A DNA stretch of 64,000 nt from Vibrio marinisediminis (GCF_014050145.1 NZ_JACFYF010000001.1:744001-808000), one strand, 5' to 3'. Shown: positions 17,806-27,455, counted from the first letter of the stretch. Notes: generated from the letters alone by a model not told the origin. A program made the numbers and translations.

Positions 17806-18501
17806 ATGGTTCATCATGTTGTGAGTTTTACCAACGCCTTCTCTGCTTGGGAGAACTGGAACTTAACTGACTTTGACTCAAAAAGTGGTGCGTTATTGTC
17901 ATTAAAAAATGCCTTAGCATTAACACAGCCTCAGTATGCTGAAGTGGTGGCTTTTCACTTAGAACAAGCATCCAGTTTACTGTCATTTACGCACGAGTTG
18001 GTTGGTCCAACGGGAGAGAGTAATGAGCTTTACACCGCAGGACGAGGCGTTTGTCTAATTGCGGTTGAAGAAGTGAGTGAGTCAGCAAGGATGGCGACAT
18101 TAGCACAGTGCACCGCTGCGCTGGTGGCTGGCAATAGTGTTGTCATTTGCAGTGACGATAGCGACTTTACACAAGAATTAGAGGCGGCTTATCAACAGTC
18201 ATCTCTACCCATGAATCTGCTTCACTTTGCCTCGTTCGATGCCGTTAATCAGGTACTTGAATCTGATGTGAGAGTGTTGGGATTTGTTGGTTCACAAAAC
18301 GGGGAGAGAAATCTGAACCGTCAGTTAGCATCACGCCAAGGCGCGATTGTTAACTTGGTATCGGAGACAGATTTGGTCACATTGAGCGTGGCTCATGATC
18401 CCCATCTTTCGCTTCGGTTTATTACTGAGCGAACCAGAACAATAAATATAACTGCTGTGGGCGGTAACGCGACGTTGTTAGGTGCATCGGACCCTCATTA
18501 A
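17806..18501 (+). CDS. Stand-alone PutA C-terminal (ALDH-superfamily) domain protein
   Basis: A 231-residue protein usually labelled a P5C dehydrogenase, but it lacks the ALDH catalytic cysteine and glutamate motifs. Its segments LVGPTGESNELY, GRGVCLIAV, ITERTRTINITA and AVGGNATLLG resemble the C-terminal extension of long trifunctional PutA as I remember it from E. coli (GPTGESN, then AAGGNASL at the very end). In long PutAs that domain closes the substrate tunnel between the two active sites. Here it is a separate gene with its own ribosome site (AAGGAG), 16 bp after putA. It likely acts as a non-catalytic subunit of PutA; this is inference. Confidence 0.8.
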   Translation: MVHHVVSFTNAFSAWENWNLTDFDSKSGALLSLKNALALTQPQYAEVVAFHLEQASSLLSFTHELVGPTGESNELYTAGRGVCLIAVEEVSESARMATLAQCTAALVAGNSVVICSDDSDFTQELEAAYQQSSLPMNLLHFASFDAVNQVLESDVRVLGFVGSQNGERNLNRQLASRQGAIVNLVSETDLVTLSVAHDPHLSLRFITERTRTINITAVGGNATLLGASDPH

Positions 18502-18657
18502 TCTGAGGTAAAGAAGCCGATACCAACCTAAACAGGCACGAATAATCAGATGCTTATTTAGGTTGGTCTATTGTCAGCGTGCTCACAAATCCATTGATTG
18601 AGGTGCCATGGAGGACACGTTAGTTAATGGAATTTCTAAAAATATGAGGAAAATCAA

Positions 18658-20148
18658 ATGGGAAATAGCTTCGCTATTACAACCACGTTTATTGCTTACT
18701 TAATTCTTATGTTAGCAATTGGCGTGATTGCATATCAACGAACGAAGAACTCAACAGACTACTTTCTAGGTGGGCGCTCTCTAGGTCCGTGGCCTGCAGC
18801 ACTCTCTGCGGGTGCTTCAGATATGAGTGGTTGGTTACTGTTAGGTCTACCAGGTTATGCTTACGCTGCAGGTATTGAAGCGTTCTGGCTAGCTGGTGGT
18901 CTACTGGTCGGTACTTGGGCTAACTGGTTAATCAACGCCAAGCGTCTACGTACATACAGTATCACGACTGATGCATTGACGATTCCGGAGTTCTTCTCAC
19001 GTCGTTTTAATGACAATTCGAAAATGATTCAGACCATCTCGGCGTTCTTCATTCTTCTGTTCTTCCTTTTCTACACGAGTTCTGGTTTGGTTGCAGGCGG
19101 CAAATTGTTTGAGACTGTGTTCGGTTTGGACTACACCGTAGCCGTTATTATCGGTACCATTTGTGTTGTATCGTACACGATGTTTGGTGGCTTCCTTGCG
19201 GTGTCTTGGACGGATTTGGTTCAAGGTTTGCTGATGGCAGCTGCATTGATGATAGTACCGATTGCAGCAATGCAAGGTGATTTTGGCGACCTATCAAGCA
19301 AGCTAGAAGCGATAAATCCACAGCTGTTAACACTATGGAATGACTCTAAAGGTGAGCCACTTTCTGCTGTTGCGATTATCTCATTAGTGGCTTGGGGCTT
19401 AGGTTACTTTGGTCAGCCACATATTCTGGCGCGTTTTAAAGCAACTCGTAGCAATAAAGATCTTACAACCGCTCGTCGTATTGCCGTTGTATGGACTGGT
19501 TTGTCGATGGTTGGCGCGTTGCTAGTGGGTCTTGTTGGTTTGATTTATGTGACGAATAGCGGTGGTGTTTCACTGGATGATGGTGAAAAAATCTTCATGC
19601 TGTTGGTGAACGCGATGTTCCACCCAGTGGTTGCTGGTATTTTACTGGCGGCTATTCTAGCGGCAATTATGAGTACTGCCGATTCACAACTACTGGTTTC
19701 TTCTTCAGCGCTAGCGGAAGACTTCTATAAGCAGGTCTACAAGAAAGATGCGACGACAGAAGAAGTTGTAACGGTAGGTCGTGTTGCAGTTGTTGCTATT
19801 TCTATCGTTGCGTTGTTCTTGGCAATGACACCAGATAGCACCGTACTTGGTCTTGTTTCATACGCATGGGCTGGTTTTGGTGCTGCGTTTGGTCCAGCGA
19901 TGGTTCTTAGCCTTTACTGGTCTCGTATGAATCGTAATGGTGCGTTAGCGGGTATCATTGTCGGTGGTGTGACTATCGTTGTTTGGAAACAACTTTCTGG
20001 TGGTCTATTTGACATGTATGAGATAGTTCCGGGAATCATTTTCTCTGCCTTAGCGATTGTTGTGGTTAGTTTGATAACGGGTGAGCCGGATGAAACGGTT
20101 AAAGCGCAACATGAGAAATTCAAAAAACAGCTAGTAGAATTGGAATAA
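18658..20148 (+). CDS. putP: Sodium/proline symporter
   Basis: A 496-residue inner-membrane transporter of the sodium:solute symporter family with about 13 helices. Family motifs: DYFLGGRSLGPWPAALSAGASDMSGWLLLGLPG near the N-terminus, WGLGYFGQPHILARF in the middle, and AAILAAIMSTADSQLLVSSS (the sodium-site serine region). It imports proline for the PutA pathway encoded directly upstream, with 156 bp between the genes. A clear terminator follows. Confidence 0.96.
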   Translation: MGNSFAITTTFIAYLILMLAIGVIAYQRTKNSTDYFLGGRSLGPWPAALSAGASDMSGWLLLGLPGYAYAAGIEAFWLAGGLLVGTWANWLINAKRLRTYSITTDALTIPEFFSRRFNDNSKMIQTISAFFILLFFLFYTSSGLVAGGKLFETVFGLDYTVAVIIGTICVVSYTMFGGFLAVSWTDLVQGLLMAAALMIVPIAAMQGDFGDLSSKLEAINPQLLTLWNDSKGEPLSAVAIISLVAWGLGYFGQPHILARFKATRSNKDLTTARRIAVVWTGLSMVGALLVGLVGLIYVTNSGGVSLDDGEKIFMLLVNAMFHPVVAGILLAAILAAIMSTADSQLLVSSSALAEDFYKQVYKKDATTEEVVTVGRVAVVAISIVALFLAMTPDSTVLGLVSYAWAGFGAAFGPAMVLSLYWSRMNRNGALAGIIVGGVTIVVWKQLSGGLFDMYEIVPGIIFSALAIVVVSLITGEPDETVKAQHEKFKKQLVELE

Positions 20149-20171
20149 TCCTCACATTAAATTTGCGAGTC

Positions 20172-20206
20172 AACTCAGCCCTGCATAGCAGGGCTGAGTT
20201 GCTTTT
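20172..20206 (+). terminator. Terminator of putP
   Basis: AACTCAGCCCTGC, short loop, GCAGGGCTGAGTT followed by a T-rich tail; 13-bp perfect stem. Confidence 0.85.
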
Positions 20207-20322
20207 CCACTCTCTAAATCTTTCTGCGTCACACTTTTTCAAGAAAAACTTCATTAATTGGAACTAGAAGTCTATAAATGGGTCAACTTCATGGACGATT
20301 GAATTCACCGGGAGAAATGGAA

Positions 20323-20556
20323 ATGCCTCATGTTTACTGCGATTGCTGCCACAAAGTCACTGCGCACAAAGTTGTGTTAAAGCGCTGTGAGAACTCAAAC
20401 ATTTCATTTTTGCGTTCATTGGTTTGCTTTTTCGCAACGGTTCTTCAAGGCGATCACTACGTAAAAATGGAGAAACAATATTTTTGCCGTGGTTGTAACC
20501 GCCAAAATGAATTCTCGCCAGCATCCGCTTCAATGGCAAATATTAAGACCGCTTAA
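20323..20556 (+). CDS. Small zinc-ribbon-like protein
   Basis: About 77 residues from the ATG at 20323, which has GGGAG 8 bp upstream. In-frame ATGs at 20317 and 20278 would lengthen it. Two cysteine knuckles (CDCCHK near the start, CRGCNRQ near the end) indicate a bound zinc. Between them is a conserved-looking hydrophobic stretch (FLRSLVCFFATVLQGDHYVK). Not a family I can name; it does not appear to be part of the put operon because a terminator precedes it. Confidence 0.65.
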   Translation: MPHVYCDCCHKVTAHKVVLKRCENSNISFLRSLVCFFATVLQGDHYVKMEKQYFCRGCNRQNEFSPASASMANIKTA

Positions 20557-20652
20557 CAAATTCTTACCGAAGCTTGTTTTTAAAATAGAGGCATCTGTGA
20601 TTATATTGTTCTGCTAATGTTGCGTTAATGGAATTAATTAAAGCGGTGCATC

Positions 20653-21120
20653 ATGGAATTAGATCGGATAGATCGTGAAATATTGCGTATTCTTCATGCT
20701 CATGGGCGTCTACCTATTGTAGAGCTTGCCAAACGAGTTAATTTAACTACTTCTCCTTGTTCAGACCGTGTAAAACGTTTGGAAAAAGAGCGCTTCATTA
20801 CAGGCTATCATGCAGAGCTTAACTCAGAGAAGTTAGGGTTTGATGTGCAAGTCTTCATTCATATTCGACTCGATCAAACGTGTTTTTCAGTGTTTGAAAA
20901 GTTTGCCCAAGCGGTGAATCAACTACCTGAAGTCGAGGAGTGCTATTCTCTTTCGGGTGACTTTGACACCATGATTAAAGTGCGAGTAAAGAGTATGAAA
21001 GAGTATCAATACTTTATGTCGAAAAAACTCGGTAGTTTGCCAGGGGTAATTCAATCACGCAGTGAGGTGGTGATTGAAGAGCACAAGTCGAGCAATGGTG
21101 TGAGCGCAGAATTGATTTAG
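20653..21120 (+). CDS. Lrp/AsnC-family transcriptional regulator
   Basis: A 155-residue protein of standard length. The N-terminal helix-turn-helix starts LDRIDREILRILHAHGRLPI and includes LAKRVNLTTSPCSDRVKRLE. The C-terminal RAM (ligand-sensing) domain has GFDVQVFIHIRLD and VEECYSLSGDFDTMIKVRV. Such proteins sense amino acids and bind DNA as octamers. It lies near the proline genes, but no regulatory link is visible. Confidence 0.92.
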   Translation: MELDRIDREILRILHAHGRLPIVELAKRVNLTTSPCSDRVKRLEKERFITGYHAELNSEKLGFDVQVFIHIRLDQTCFSVFEKFAQAVNQLPEVEECYSLSGDFDTMIKVRVKSMKEYQYFMSKKLGSLPGVIQSRSEVVIEEHKSSNGVSAELI

Positions 21121-21206
21121 TGGAAGGTAGAGATAGAGGCGAACGAAAAGAAGTTCGCCTATTTAACAGTGACTAACTGCTATGCGCAACTCGCCTTTGT
21201 ACTAGG

Positions 21207-21911
21207 TTAGGCAACAAAAGATGAGACAACACCGATCAAGCCACCAAACACGCCACCCCAGACAACAAGCCAGCCAAGATGTTCTTTAATCATCTTTTGC
21301 ACCATCTCTTTAACGATTTGAGGGGTTAACTCGTTTAAGCGTTGGTCGATGATGTTTTCAATATTGGTTTTGATTTCATCCATCATCGCGGGGGCTTCGA
21401 ATTGTGCTTTCAACGCTTCTTTTACCGTCTCACTTTGGCTGATCTCGACCACTGACTGCTGCATTTTTTCAACGAATGGTTGCTTAAGTGGTTGCAAAGC
21501 TTCTGTACCACCAAGCATCGCCAACATGCCACCAAATGATGAGTTGGCAATCACTTCAACCAATGAGTCAAAGGTTGGGTTGAAATCGACTTTCTCAATC
21601 ACAGGCTCTAGGTTTAGCGTTTTTCCGCCCACCATCTCTTGGCTTAGAAACTTATCGATATTAGTGTCATTGAAGAACTGATCCATCATCAAGCTCTTGA
21701 TGGCAATTTTAAATTCTTCAAAGCGCGCGGGAATAATACCTGATCCGTATAAACCGGGTACTTTTTCAAACAACATGTGCACAGCAAGCCAGTTGGTAAT
21801 CGCGCCAGAGAAAGCGAATAGACCCGCATAGAAAGCCAATTGGTTGTCATAGACATGCCCGCCAGCAAGCAGTGCTAGCGCAATAATATTAGTGAGTAAG
21901 CTTTTGTTCAT
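21207..21911 (-). CDS. DUF445 membrane protein
   Basis: A 234-residue protein with transmembrane segments at both ends (about 5-45 and 212-232) and a helical soluble middle. The DUF445 motif is visible as AITNWLAVHMLFEKVPGLYGSGIIP, followed by FKIAIKSLMMDQFF. The family is widespread and of unknown function. Single-gene unit; the convergent Lrp gene is on the other strand. Confidence 0.85.
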   Translation of the reverse strand: MNKSLLTNIIALALLAGGHVYDNQLAFYAGLFAFSGAITNWLAVHMLFEKVPGLYGSGIIPARFEEFKIAIKSLMMDQFFNDTNIDKFLSQEMVGGKTLNLEPVIEKVDFNPTFDSLVEVIANSSFGGMLAMLGGTEALQPLKQPFVEKMQQSVVEISQSETVKEALKAQFEAPAMMDEIKTNIENIIDQRLNELTPQIVKEMVQKMIKEHLGWLVVWGGVFGGLIGVVSSFVA

Positions 21912-21965
21912 TGATGCATACAGGTGATTCTAAGATGCGGGGAGTATAACCAAGAGTTCGGTTGG

Positions 21966-21991
21966 CAAAAAGCCCTCAGTGCGAGGGCTTG
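21966..21991 (-). terminator. Terminator of the ABC exporter gene
   Basis: Minus strand AGCCCTC, loop GCACT, GAGGGCT followed by five T residues, 8 bp past the stop codon. Confidence 0.8.
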
Positions 21992-21997
21992 GTAATA

Positions 21998-23851
21998 TTA
22001 TGCGCTTTTTGGCTCATCTTGTTGTGCACCAAGGAAACCGCCAGTTTGATGCGCCCATAATTGTGCGTATATGCCATGGTTTTCAAGCAGTTCATGGTGT
22101 GAACCTTGCTCAACAATTTTGCCTTGGTCAATCACGATTAAACGATCCATTGCTGCAATGGTCGACAAGCGGTGGGCGATAGCAATCACAGTTTTACCTT
22201 CCATCAACTCATAGAGGCTCTCTTGAATAGCCGCTTCAACTTCTGAATCAAGTGCTGAGGTGGCTTCATCTAGAACCAACAAAGGAGCATCTTTCAACAG
22301 TACACGAGAGATGGCGACTCGCTGACGTTGACCGCCAGAGAGTTTTACGCCGCGCTCACCCACTTGAGCATCATAGCCAGTGTTGCCGAAAGGGTCATTC
22401 AAGGTTTCAATGAACTCGTGAGCGTGGGCTTGCGCGGTAGCACGTAGCAACTCTTCTTCGCTGGCATCAGGTTTACCGTAGAGGATATTTTCTCTAATTG
22501 AACGGTGAAGCAGTGAAGTGTCTTGTGTGACCATACCAATATTGCTGCGCAGAGACTCTTGCGTGACATCAGAGATTACCTGGCCATCAATCTTGATCTT
22601 GCCTTGCTCAACGTCGTGAAAACGTAGCAATAAGTTCACCAATGTTGATTTGCCAGCACCTGAGCGTCCAACTAAGCCCACTTTTTCACCCGGTTTTATG
22701 TGTAAGTTTAGGTTGCTGATCACGCCTTTTTCTTTGTCACCATAGTGGAAGCTAACGTCTTCAAATTCGATACTGCCTTGAGTGACTACCAACGGTTTAG
22801 CGCTTTGCTTATCTTGGATATCGATAGGTTTTGAAAGGGTTTTCATTCCATCGACAACCGTACCCATATTTTCAAATAGAGCACCAACTTCCCACATGAT
22901 CCACATCGACATACCGTTGATCCGCAGCGCAAGGCTGATGGCAATAGCGATAGAGCCGATGGTGATGGCGTTGTCCATCCACAAATAGATAGAAAGTGCA
23001 CCAATAGAGAAGACTAATAAGTAGTTGGTGATCTCGACTGCCACATCAAAGCCTGTGACTAAGCGCATTTGGCGGTATACCGTCTGCAGGAACCCTTGCA
23101 TTCCTTCTTCTGCGTATTCTGTTTCACGCTGGCTATGAGAGAACAGCTTAACGGTTGAGATATTGGTATAACTGTCGACGATACGCCCTGTCATGAGGGA
23201 ACGCGCATCTGCTTGCTCTGTCGCCACTTGTTTGAGTTTCGGTACGAAATAAATTTGGATGGTGATGTAAGCGGCTAGCCAAACTAGCATTGGGATCATT
23301 AATCGCCAGTCAGCCTGTGCCAACAGAACGATCATGCTGGTGAAATAGACAGAGACATAGACAAACACATCCATACTCTTCATTACGGTTTCACGCACAG
23401 CAAGGGAGGTTTGCATTACCTTAGTGGCAACACGACCTGCAAAGTCATCTTGATAAAAATTCACGCTTTGCTTGAGCAAATAACGGTGTGCTAACCAACG
23501 GATAGACATTGGATAGTTGCCTAGCAGAGTCTGGTGAACAAGTAGCGAGTAGCCCACCACCATGACCGGCATGACAATCAGCAGTAATACGCCGTAAAAG
23601 ATGAGGTCAGCTTGGTTATCTTGCAAAAAGGTCTCTGGATTGCTGTTTGAAAGCCAGTCAACCAAATTACCCATGGCACCAAATAACGTAACTTCGACGA
23701 TAGCAACGATAGTTGCCATGATCGACATGATGATAAGGGGAACCTCAAAGCCACGTGTGTAGTAGCGGCAGAAGGCAATGATTCCTTGTGGAGGTTGGTT
23801 TGGCTCGTGTTCGGGGAAGGGTTTAGTAAAACCTTCAAATTTCTTAAACAT
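21998..23851 (-). CDS. ABC exporter, fused permease and ATPase
   Basis: A 617-residue half-transporter of the ABCB/MsbA type that should act as a homodimer in the inner membrane. Membrane domain about 35-335; nucleotide-binding domain about 370-600. Motifs: Walker A LVGRSGAGKST, signature LSGGQRQRVAIS, Walker B LLVLDEATSALDS, and H-loop IAHRLST. The substrate (lipid, drug or peptide) cannot be deduced. There is no accessory gene nearby. Confidence 0.9.
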   Translation of the reverse strand: MFKKFEGFTKPFPEHEPNQPPQGIIAFCRYYTRGFEVPLIIMSIMATIVAIVEVTLFGAMGNLVDWLSNSNPETFLQDNQADLIFYGVLLLIVMPVMVVGYSLLVHQTLLGNYPMSIRWLAHRYLLKQSVNFYQDDFAGRVATKVMQTSLAVRETVMKSMDVFVYVSVYFTSMIVLLAQADWRLMIPMLVWLAAYITIQIYFVPKLKQVATEQADARSLMTGRIVDSYTNISTVKLFSHSQRETEYAEEGMQGFLQTVYRQMRLVTGFDVAVEITNYLLVFSIGALSIYLWMDNAITIGSIAIAISLALRINGMSMWIMWEVGALFENMGTVVDGMKTLSKPIDIQDKQSAKPLVVTQGSIEFEDVSFHYGDKEKGVISNLNLHIKPGEKVGLVGRSGAGKSTLVNLLLRFHDVEQGKIKIDGQVISDVTQESLRSNIGMVTQDTSLLHRSIRENILYGKPDASEEELLRATAQAHAHEFIETLNDPFGNTGYDAQVGERGVKLSGGQRQRVAISRVLLKDAPLLVLDEATSALDSEVEAAIQESLYELMEGKTVIAIAHRLSTIAAMDRLIVIDQGKIVEQGSHHELLENHGIYAQLWAHQTGGFLGAQQDEPKSA

Positions 23852-24146
23852 ACATCGTCCTAAAGCGTAACGGCAGGGCTCTAATCGAAGGGGAGTTACG
23901 CATGGTATTGAATACCGCTATGTTAGCGTGTTCACAACAAAATTGTAACTATCCAGGTGTAAACCTCGAGGGATGTATAAGCAAAAAAGCATTTAGAGTA
24001 CGAATGACAATAAAATATCTGGTTTTATCTCGTAATTGCCGTTCAGATCCCTTTTATAGGACTTAATTTACTTAAAAGTCAGTAATTTTTTTGATAGTTT
24101 TGCATTTACAATCATCTAATAATAACAGCAAATGGAGTTTGTAAAG
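23852..24146. other. Divergent intergenic region
   Basis: 295 bp between the ABC exporter and ctlX starts. AT-rich, consistent with promoters both ways. No terminator or coding frame seen. Confidence 0.4.
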
Positions 24147-25130
24147 ATGTTACAAAAGCAAACCCTAGTAGATATATCTGATTCTTCCCCTACAAAACAT
24201 AATGCAAACTGTGTGGTGATGGTGCCACCAAAAGAATTTGGTTTTAACCCTGAAACAGCTAAGGACAATGAGTTTCAACAAGGCTCGGCATTAGATGCCG
24301 AAACGTTGCGTGATAAAGCAATGACCGAGTTTGAAACCATGGTATCGCAGCTTAGAAATGCGGGTATTCAAGTGATCGTACTTGATTACACTATTGGCGA
24401 TGAACCAACACCGGATGCCGTATTCCCGAATAATTGGTTTAGCACAACCGCAAAAGGGGAGTTATTCACTTTCCCTATGGCTTGTGAGAATCGTCGCCGA
24501 GAAGTTAGGCTAGAAGAATTACGTGAAGCGTTAGAAATGTCAGGTAGACATATTGATGCTGAACACTCTTTTGAGCACAACTTGGATCAAGATGCTTACC
24601 TAGAAAGTACCGGTGTGATGATTTTTGATCACACCAATAGAACAGTTTATGCGGCGCTCTCGCAGCGTTGTGACCGAGATGTTTTAGAGCAATTTGCACA
24701 GCATGCTGGTTACTCGAGAGTGGTCTCTTTTCAAACCTCATTACCATCGGGTAAACCGATTTATCACACTAATGTAATGCTTGCGATTGGCGAGCGTTTT
24801 TGTGTGATATGCGATGAAGTGATCCCACAGTATGAACGCACTTTTGTGGTCAAGTCTCTTGCTAAAGACAAGCAGATTATTTCGATTACGCTTGAGCAGA
24901 TGAATGCGATGTGTGGCAACGTGCTGCAGTTAGAGTCAGTCAACGGCGAGAAATTGATTGCCATGTCTCAGACTGCGTTCGATGCATTTACACCGGCGCA
25001 GCGCACTCAGTTAGCCAGTCATGGCAAGTTACTACCGATTGATGTGAGTACCATCGAATCAGTGGGTGGCGGCAGCGTAAGGTGCATGTTGGGCGAAGTG
25101 TTTCTACCCGCGCGGTCACGCTATCTATAA
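24147..25130 (+). CDS. ctlX: CtlX-type citrulline/arginine-family hydrolase
   Basis: A 327-residue amidinotransferase/deiminase-fold enzyme. Active-site elements: FPNNWFST (guanidinium-binding Asn-Trp), SFEHNLDQDAYLESTGVMIFDH, the histidine in YHTNVMLAIG and the C-terminal nucleophile in VGGGSVRCMLGE. This arrangement is that of the family annotated as citrulline utilization hydrolase CtlX. The exact substrate is not certain from sequence. I start at 24147, 9 bp after GGAG; an upstream ATG at 24132 overlaps that site. Monocistronic, followed by a strong terminator. Confidence 0.82.
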   Translation: MLQKQTLVDISDSSPTKHNANCVVMVPPKEFGFNPETAKDNEFQQGSALDAETLRDKAMTEFETMVSQLRNAGIQVIVLDYTIGDEPTPDAVFPNNWFSTTAKGELFTFPMACENRRREVRLEELREALEMSGRHIDAEHSFEHNLDQDAYLESTGVMIFDHTNRTVYAALSQRCDRDVLEQFAQHAGYSRVVSFQTSLPSGKPIYHTNVMLAIGERFCVICDEVIPQYERTFVVKSLAKDKQIISITLEQMNAMCGNVLQLESVNGEKLIAMSQTAFDAFTPAQRTQLASHGKLLPIDVSTIESVGGGSVRCMLGEVFLPARSRYL

Positions 25131-25160
25131 AAAAAGGGTCAGCAAAGCTGACCCTTTTTC
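25130..25160. terminator. Bidirectional terminator between ctlX and popT
   Basis: AAAGGGTCAGC, loop AAA, GCTGACCCTTT with A and T runs on either side; serves both convergent genes. Confidence 0.9.
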
Positions 25161-25185
25161 GTTCTGGTGTAAGTGCGAGAGCAGC

Positions 25186-26103
25186 TTAATTTGAACGTTG
25201 TGCGTATTTTTCTAAACCGAGCACTAACGCAATCGCCACCAACATCATGACAATCGCCATGCATAGTTGAGAGGATTGATTGAAGATATGTTCGTAATCA
25301 AACGGTGACAGGTTGTGTTGTATTAACGGTACTTGCTCACCTTTAGAATTTACTCGCCAAGTGATGGTCTCTTTCCACGGCCAGATTTTAGGCAGAGTGC
25401 CAATCATCAAACCAGTTAAGAACATTAATGTGGCGTCACGAAAGCGCTTGAGCAGCCAAGATAGCACATGCGAGAAGCTTAACAGTCCAAGTACACAGCC
25501 AGTTAAAAACAGCGCTAAAATACCAATATCGAACGATTTCACAGCGGCAAGAACCGGCGTGTACATACCAATGAGCAGTAAAATAAAACTGCCTGAGATG
25601 CCTGGTAGAATCATTGCGCAGATGGCGATTGCCCCCGCAATCACGACATTAATACTGGTGGGCTCCATCTGCAGCGGTTTCAGGACTGTGATGCAGTAAG
25701 CAAACGCAATACCAATCAACAAAAACGTCCAGCGGCTAATGGTTTTCTGTTCGACTTGTTTAAGGATATGGAATACCGACACTAAGATCAGCCCAAAGAA
25801 AAAGGACCAAATTGGGATTGGGTGGGTGGCAAGTAACCATGAAATCAGTTTGGCCAGCGTGGCAATACTGGTAAATACTCCACCAAATAGCGATATAAGG
25901 AACCAACCATTGATATGGTTAAAGGCAGCCTTGAATCCTTCACGTTTCCAAATGCCAAGTACGCTTGGGTTTATGCGGCGAATACTTTCAAGAAGTGTAT
26001 CGTAGATGCCTGTAATAAAGGCAATAGTTCCCCCTGACACTCCGGGAACAACATCGGCAGCGCCCATGGCGATGCCTTTAAAAAAAGTGCTTAAGTAATT
26101 CAT
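25186..26103 (-). CDS. popT: DUF368 family polyprenyl-phosphate translocase
   Basis: A 305-residue inner-membrane protein with about 8-9 helices. The DUF368 signature is at the N-terminus (KGIAMGAADVVPGVSGGTIAFITGIYD) and repeated as an inverted-repeat half near ICAMILPGISGSFILLLIGMY, the LeuE-like re-entrant pattern of this family. DUF368 proteins have been shown, including in V. cholerae (VCA0040), to recycle undecaprenyl phosphate across the membrane for cell-wall synthesis, notably at alkaline pH. The adjacent PilZ gene has the same neighbour in V. cholerae, supporting orthology. Confidence 0.88.
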   Translation of the reverse strand: MNYLSTFFKGIAMGAADVVPGVSGGTIAFITGIYDTLLESIRRINPSVLGIWKREGFKAAFNHINGWFLISLFGGVFTSIATLAKLISWLLATHPIPIWSFFFGLILVSVFHILKQVEQKTISRWTFLLIGIAFAYCITVLKPLQMEPTSINVVIAGAIAICAMILPGISGSFILLLIGMYTPVLAAVKSFDIGILALFLTGCVLGLLSFSHVLSWLLKRFRDATLMFLTGLMIGTLPKIWPWKETITWRVNSKGEQVPLIQHNLSPFDYEHIFNQSSQLCMAIVMMLVAIALVLGLEKYAQRSN

Positions 26104-26211
26104 TCTATTTTAAAACGATTTTTGATGGGCAGAGTATACCCATATTGATGTCAAAAAAGTATGAAAACAGAGTAGTAAACCGCTCTGAAATTGAGAATGC
26201 CTGAAAGGTAT

Positions 26212-26952
26212 TTATTGAAGAGAGAGCTTACTGCCATCAAATTTAAGATTGGCCAGTAGTGATTTTGCTACCTTCTTTCCGTCATCGTCGAACATTACGC
26301 CGTAGCGACGTTTTTGTGACGCTTGTTTAACGTTACAAATTCTGCCCGTTAGTGGTTCAAATTTATGCGGTGCGTTTGATGACGATCGAATATGTAACTC
26401 AATATCTTCGCCTGCGTTAAACGGTCGAGTGAGTGATGGGGTGACATATAAACAGCCACTCTTCGATAGATCTTTGATTTCGCATTCAATTCGGTGATTA
26501 GTACTGTGTACTTTTGCCGCTAAGTTTACTTCATAGCGTGGTTCATTTCGCAGTGGCGAGGTTTGCATGGTTTGAGGTATCGACATCGCCACCATAGCGA
26601 TTGGCGTTCGAATGATATGAAGAATCTGGCTACGAAAGGTGAGAATAGCGCCTTCTCCACGCGGGGAGATTGCTCGGATTGTTGCCCAGAATCCTTCTTG
26701 AAAAAATGCGAGTAACTTATCTTCAGATAACTTTGGCAGTTCCACTAAAATCATATGATTAGAATGAGTGCCAATTAAGTTACTTTTTGCTCGAAAACTG
26801 GTTCCTACAGGCGTCACAATACCAATATTCAATTCTCGACCGTGATCGAGCATTGCGAGACCATCAACACTCGTAATGGTTGCTGGTGTTCGAGAGTCAT
26901 TACTATGTTGCTGAGCTGTTGCTTCAGTGGTTGTCCCAGTTTGGGTCTTCAT
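26212..26952 (-). CDS. plzD: PilZ-domain c-di-GMP-binding protein, PlzD type
   Basis: A 246-residue cytoplasmic protein with a YcgR-like N-terminal domain (about 35-135) and a C-terminal PilZ domain (about 135-240). The c-di-GMP-binding motifs are intact: RNEPRYEV (R-x-x-x-R) and DLSKSGCLY (D-x-S-x-x-G). It corresponds to V. cholerae VCA0042/PlzD by architecture and by its position beside the DUF368 gene. Known PlzD-type proteins change conformation on c-di-GMP binding and affect motility and virulence; the partner is not evident here. Confidence 0.88.
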   Translation of the reverse strand: MKTQTGTTTEATAQQHSNDSRTPATITSVDGLAMLDHGRELNIGIVTPVGTSFRAKSNLIGTHSNHMILVELPKLSEDKLLAFFQEGFWATIRAISPRGEGAILTFRSQILHIIRTPIAMVAMSIPQTMQTSPLRNEPRYEVNLAAKVHSTNHRIECEIKDLSKSGCLYVTPSLTRPFNAGEDIELHIRSSSNAPHKFEPLTGRICNVKQASQKRRYGVMFDDDGKKVAKSLLANLKFDGSKLSLQ

Positions 26953-27121
26953 TTAGCCACCATCATCCCGTTGGTATTATTTGTAGTTCTATATGGCTAT
27001 CTAACCGTTTAATTAAATAGCCAAAGGGAATATGAGTTCAATTCTATTTAGCCTTGGCTCTGAGTTCAAACTACAATTTATATATATGTTTGAGTTGGTT
27101 GCCAATTTATAAGTGAATATT

Positions 27122-27397
27122 ATGTATGAAGTTACATTTGATCAAGCAGATCAAGAGTTTCGTGTGTTATTAGAACGAGAATTATACGCGATTGTGAAGT
27201 TCGAACGACAAGACAACGTTTTTGTTATCACTTCAACGAAAGTACCGGACTCTCTACAAGGTAAGGGGTACGGTAAGTTGATGATGGAGCAAGTCTTGCC
27301 AGAAATTGAAACCATGGGCGGCAAAATTATTGCTAAATGTAGCTTTGTTGTCAGTTATCTTGAAAGAAACCCGCAATGGCAGCATTTGCTCGTTTAA
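27122..27397 (+). CDS. Small YjdJ-like GNAT domain protein
   Basis: About 91 residues from the ATG at 27122; an in-frame GTG at 27113 is an alternative. This is the short acetyltransferase fold (N-acetyltransferase domain of the YjdJ/CG type): VFVITSTKVPDSLQGKGYGKLMMEQVLPE carries the acetyl-CoA loop, followed by IIAKCSFVVSYLERNPQW, the typical conserved end with a cysteine. Substrate unknown. Confidence 0.8.
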   Translation: MYEVTFDQADQEFRVLLERELYAIVKFERQDNVFVITSTKVPDSLQGKGYGKLMMEQVLPEIETMGGKIIAKCSFVVSYLERNPQWQHLLV

Positions 27398-27455
27398 CTT
27401 TGTTGTAAATTGGCGCAGAGTTTGACTGCTTGCTGATAACTTCTGCGCCTATTGG

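Noticed and set aside
17806-18501. Functional 1-pyrroline-5-carboxylate dehydrogenase
   Set aside because: Too short, no catalytic Cys or Glu motif; it resembles the PutA C-terminal extension.
25313-25699. Plus-strand ORF of 128 codons
   Set aside because: Antisense to popT, whose protein motifs are clear.
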